A stretch of DNA of 64,000 nucleotides from Desulfovibrio sp. JC022. Lineage in GTDB: Bacteria; Desulfobacterota; Desulfovibrionia; Desulfovibrionales; Desulfovibrionaceae. The stretch spans positions 115,806-179,805 of the forward strand of contig NZ_VOPZ01000010.1 in assembly GCF_010470665.1 (NCBI RefSeq), in the 5' to 3' direction. The position numbers and the translations under genes are program-made. The notes under the pieces are model-generated. The model was given only the letters and a program-made list of their open reading frames with translations, ran no database searches and was not told the DNA's origin. Shown here in pieces: positions 61,817 through 64,000 of this stretch. The first letter of the stretch is position 1. The number at the start of each line of letters is the position of its first letter.

Positions 61817-62008
61817 TCATTCAATCATAATACACTCAACCGGACAGGTATCAATTGATTCTGCTACACACTCAAGATCAACTGCTTCTTCTTTAATCAC
61901 CTCAGCCTTTTCCCCATCTGAATCAAGGGCAAAGACTTCCGGGCAAAGCTCAACACAGGTTTCGCAACCAATACATTCGTCCTGATCAATCACTACTTTT
62001 TTAGCCAT
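61817..62008 (-). CDS. Small [4Fe-4S] ferredoxin
   Basis: The 63-residue protein has one complete cluster motif, CIGCETCVELCP, and a distant Cys in CPVEC, as in single-cluster Desulfovibrio ferredoxins; the remaining Cys near CVAESIDTC suggests an internal disulfide or degraded second site. It is strongly acidic. ATG 62008 follows GGAGG by 8 bases; longer upstream reading is rejected. It transfers low-potential electrons in the cytoplasm. Confidence 0.93.
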   Translation of the reverse strand: MAKKVVIDQDECIGCETCVELCPEVFALDSDGEKAEVIKEEAVDLECVAESIDTCPVECIMIE

Positions 62009-62133
62009 AATCTGCCTCCAGATTTTTGGATAAGAATTACTGCTTTTATTTTGAAAACAACTTAAACATAAAGAGGATCTTTTGTACAAGCTTTTTACTT
62101 ATCTGAAATAATTCTACCGAAACTCAAACAGAA

Positions 62134-62909
62134 CTAATTAACAAAATCCTTGTTATGAAAATTATTCAATATTTTCTCATAGGTCCAGTTTTCCCTGATG
62201 ACCTTAATTCCTTTATTCAACTTACGCAAAAAATAATCCCCACTGCCTGCTTTACGGGAAAACAAAGCAATCATTGGCTCCGGTTCAATACGTGTCCACA
62301 CTTCTCCAATATCATATTTGTAATCAGCAAATTCCATATCAATAATATAGTTACCGACCACTGAATTCTCCAGCATAAAATCTATATATCCTTTGCGCAG
62401 CATTTTTACCCCGGTGGAATAATTATCTAAGATTTCAACAGTCAATCCCTGCTCCTGCAAATATCCACGGGGGACTCCAATACGATACTTTTTCAATTCA
62501 TCAAGATTGTTCCATATCAAACCGGAAGGAAATTTTTCTTTTAAAAAAAGAAAGAGAGTTTGTGTTCTAAAATCGAAAAGAATCACATTGCTACGTATTT
62601 ATCCAAAATTTTTTCTGACCAAGGAACTGAACATATCGCCATGCCACTTTTAATCATATAAAGAACCCGCTTCCACGGATAAAACTTATATCGACACTTA
62701 ACTCCTTCCACTCGAAAAGCCTCAGTTACAATCTCGGCACAAAGTCCATTGGCAGGCAAATTCCGGCCTGTATACGGAGGCCATTCCCCAGTGGCAATAG
62801 TCACCACCTGCTCTGCCGAAACTGGTCGAACCGCACAAACGAATAGCAGCATACCTAAAACTAATACAGCCCAACCATTAAACACTGGTTTCAAATTTTT
62901 TATAGACAT
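62134..62909 (-). pseudogene. Frameshifted periplasmic solute-binding protein (family 3)
   Basis: The 5' part (62909-62583) encodes a signal peptide and the start of the N lobe (TIATGEWPPYTGRNLP, YKFYPWKRVLYM) and stops after DKYVAM. The rest (62586-62134) continues in another frame from ILFDFRTQT to NNFHNKDFVN. Aligned with the neighbour at 62930, the two parts join without loss of residues if one base is restored near 62583-62590, so a single-base deletion, a programmed shift or a sequencing error is indicated. An ATG with GAGATCGAG starts it. Confidence 0.75.
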
Positions 62910-62929
62910 CTCGATCTCACTTTAATCAA

Positions 62930-63694
62930 CTAATCCAAAGCATGCTTTTTCAATATTTCGTCGTATATTCCGTTAGCTTTGATTTTTGCAAGTCCGCTGT
63001 CAAACCGCTCGATAAGTGCCTTTCCATCGGGATTTTTCTTTGAAACAAGCAGATAGACAGGTTCACTTTTCAATGGAGCCTGGTTCTCTCCAAATTCATG
63101 TTCTCGGCCGGGCATAAGAACACTTATTAAATAATTACCAACCACGGAATCTTCAGTCATCAAATCAATATAGCCTCTCATCAACATCATAATTCCATTA
63201 GAAGAATTGTTGATAAGCTGCGTGTTCAACCCCATTTCAGTTAGCTGGCTTCCATAAAAATATCCCCTACAAATACCTATTCTGTACTTCATCAATTCAT
63301 CAAGGTTCTTGTAGCTTATTCCATCAGGAAATTTTTCCTTATAATAAAAGAATGAATATTTTTGACTATGTAACGGACTTGAAAACAAAGCGTAAGCTGC
63401 TGTTTCGTTGCGCCTAACCCACGGGAAAGACCCTTCGACTTCCCCTCGTTGAAAGCTAAGAATGGCCCGTTTCCATGGATAAAATTTAAGTTCTGTATTC
63501 ATGTCCACAGCAGCAAAAGCAGCACCGACGATTTCGCTGCAAAGCCCACCACCTTGTACATATTCAGACGTATAAGGAGCCCATTCTCCGGTGGAAAGTA
63601 ATACCTTTTCTTCGCCAGCACAGACAGGCTCACAAAGAAACAAAAGGATCAACGCAAGGTATAAAAATTTCCACAGAACCTTCCGCAATAACAT
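62930..63694 (-). CDS. Periplasmic solute-binding protein, family 3
   Basis: The 254-residue protein has a signal peptide (cleavage near VCAGE) and the family-3 pattern STGEWAPYTSEYVQGGGLCSEI, LKFYPWKRAIL and DLMTEDSVVGNYL. It is an intact paralogue of the frameshifted gene 20 bases downstream; the pair is a tandem duplication. No transporter genes accompany it. ATG 63694 follows AGGCAGGGG; a GTG farther upstream is less likely. Confidence 0.82.
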   Translation of the reverse strand: MLLRKVLWKFLYLALILLFLCEPVCAGEEKVLLSTGEWAPYTSEYVQGGGLCSEIVGAAFAAVDMNTELKFYPWKRAILSFQRGEVEGSFPWVRRNETAAYALFSSPLHSQKYSFFYYKEKFPDGISYKNLDELMKYRIGICRGYFYGSQLTEMGLNTQLINNSSNGIMMLMRGYIDLMTEDSVVGNYLISVLMPGREHEFGENQAPLKSEPVYLLVSKKNPDGKALIERFDSGLAKIKANGIYDEILKKHALD

Positions 63695-63833
63695 ACGCCC
63701 CTGCCTAAAATAATTCTTTAATGTTAGGAGCGAACATAACACGATAGAAAACTTTAGTCTAAAGGGTTTCCAAAGGGGATAACACGGGCTCTAGCCCAAA
63801 GAAAGGGGCGATAGAATCCCCCCATAACGCAAG

Positions 63834-63863
63834 AAAGCCCCCTTGAATTAACAAGGGGGCTTT
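63834..63863 (-). terminator. Terminator of the rRNA operon
   Basis: AAAGCCCCCTTG and CAAGGGGGCTTT form a perfect 12-bp stem immediately 3' of the 5S gene on the minus strand, followed there by TTTCTTGCG. Confidence 0.85.
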
Positions 63864-63872
63864 GAAATAAAA

Positions 63873-63986
63873 GCTTGCGACGACCTACTTTCCCACTGGC
63901 TACCCAGCAGTATCATCGGCGATGGAGAGCTTAACTTCCGAGTTCGGAATGGGGTCGGGTGTGACCTCTCCTCAGTGGTCGCAAGC
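63873..63986 (-). rRNA. rrf: 5S ribosomal RNA
   Basis: The minus strand reads as a complete 5S RNA of about 114 bases, from GCTTGCGACCAC through the conserved CCCATTCCGAACTCGGAAG and CGCCGATGATACTG to GTCGTCGCAAGC. The ends are complementary, forming helix I. The 23S gene should lie to the right, outside the window. Confidence 0.93.
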
Positions 63987-64000
63987 AAATTTTGCTTGCT

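Noticed and set aside
1..64000. CRISPR array, prophage, insertion sequence or tRNA genes
   Set aside because: No regularly spaced direct repeats, transposase or phage genes were found, and no cloverleaf was recognised in the gaps; a tRNA could still be missed by eye.

Overview
The window looks like a chromosomal segment of a marine sulfate-reducing deltaproteobacterium of the Desulfovibrionaceae, most like Desulfovibrio/Maridesulfovibrio. This rests on recalled gene content (a block resembling D. vulgaris DVU1550-DVU1558, two iron-dependent alcohol dehydrogenases, a cobalamin pathway with CbiE-CbiT and CobA-HemD fusions, c-di-GMP and chemotaxis genes) and on moderate base composition. No database search was possible. 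Nothing indicates a plasmid, phage or insertion sequence; the right end is the 3' edge of an rRNA operon.

Layout. 138-9374: nine tightly packed genes (dicluster/CCG oxidoreductase-like protein, small CxxC redox protein, methyltransferase, C_GCAxxG_C_C protein, radical SAM protein, AMP-forming CoA ligase, XdhC-like protein, NTP transferase-HD fusion, histidine phosphatase) that look like an incompletely described maturation or biosynthesis pathway tied to molybdenum hydroxylases. 9386-13148: a promoter, an iron alcohol dehydrogenase and a sigma-54 two-component pair. 13321-16161: two secreted thiol-redox proteins and a second alcohol dehydrogenase behind a clear sigma-54 promoter. 16215-23890: structured non-coding DNA, an ATP-grasp enzyme, unknown proteins (one with a sigma-28 promoter), a double methyltransferase and exonuclease III. 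24121-29468: a chemoreceptor, several small proteins, a TrmJ-like enzyme and a TPR protein. 29496-35572: cobalamin genes (cobB/cbiA, cbiD, cbiET, cbiF) with dinB inserted. 35652-43252: c-di-GMP synthases, YjbQ, MscS, a membrane protein and a PP2C phosphatase. 43393-50646: small enzymes, purN, cobA-hemD and valS, dense in an intergenic repeat family. 50877-59226: a BPL_N protein, a FapA-like protein and a minus-strand flagella-associated group (FliD-like, truA, MotE-like, fliJ, two unknowns). 59295-63986: a candidate structured RNA, a chemoreceptor, ferredoxin, two periplasmic binding-protein paralogues (one frameshifted), and 5S rRNA.

Common themes. Sigma-54 control of alcohol metabolism is suggested by the activator at 11805 and the promoter at 14890. 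Motility, chemotaxis and c-di-GMP genes recur, with sigma-28-like promoters at 20359, 24067 and 59265. Eight copies of a 70-100 bp intergenic element (GGCGAAGCC at one end, GCCGCCGGAGGC at the other, with a variable central palindrome) abut genes; two copies supply the Shine-Dalgarno sequence of the next gene, and the palindrome arms differ between copies while staying complementary.
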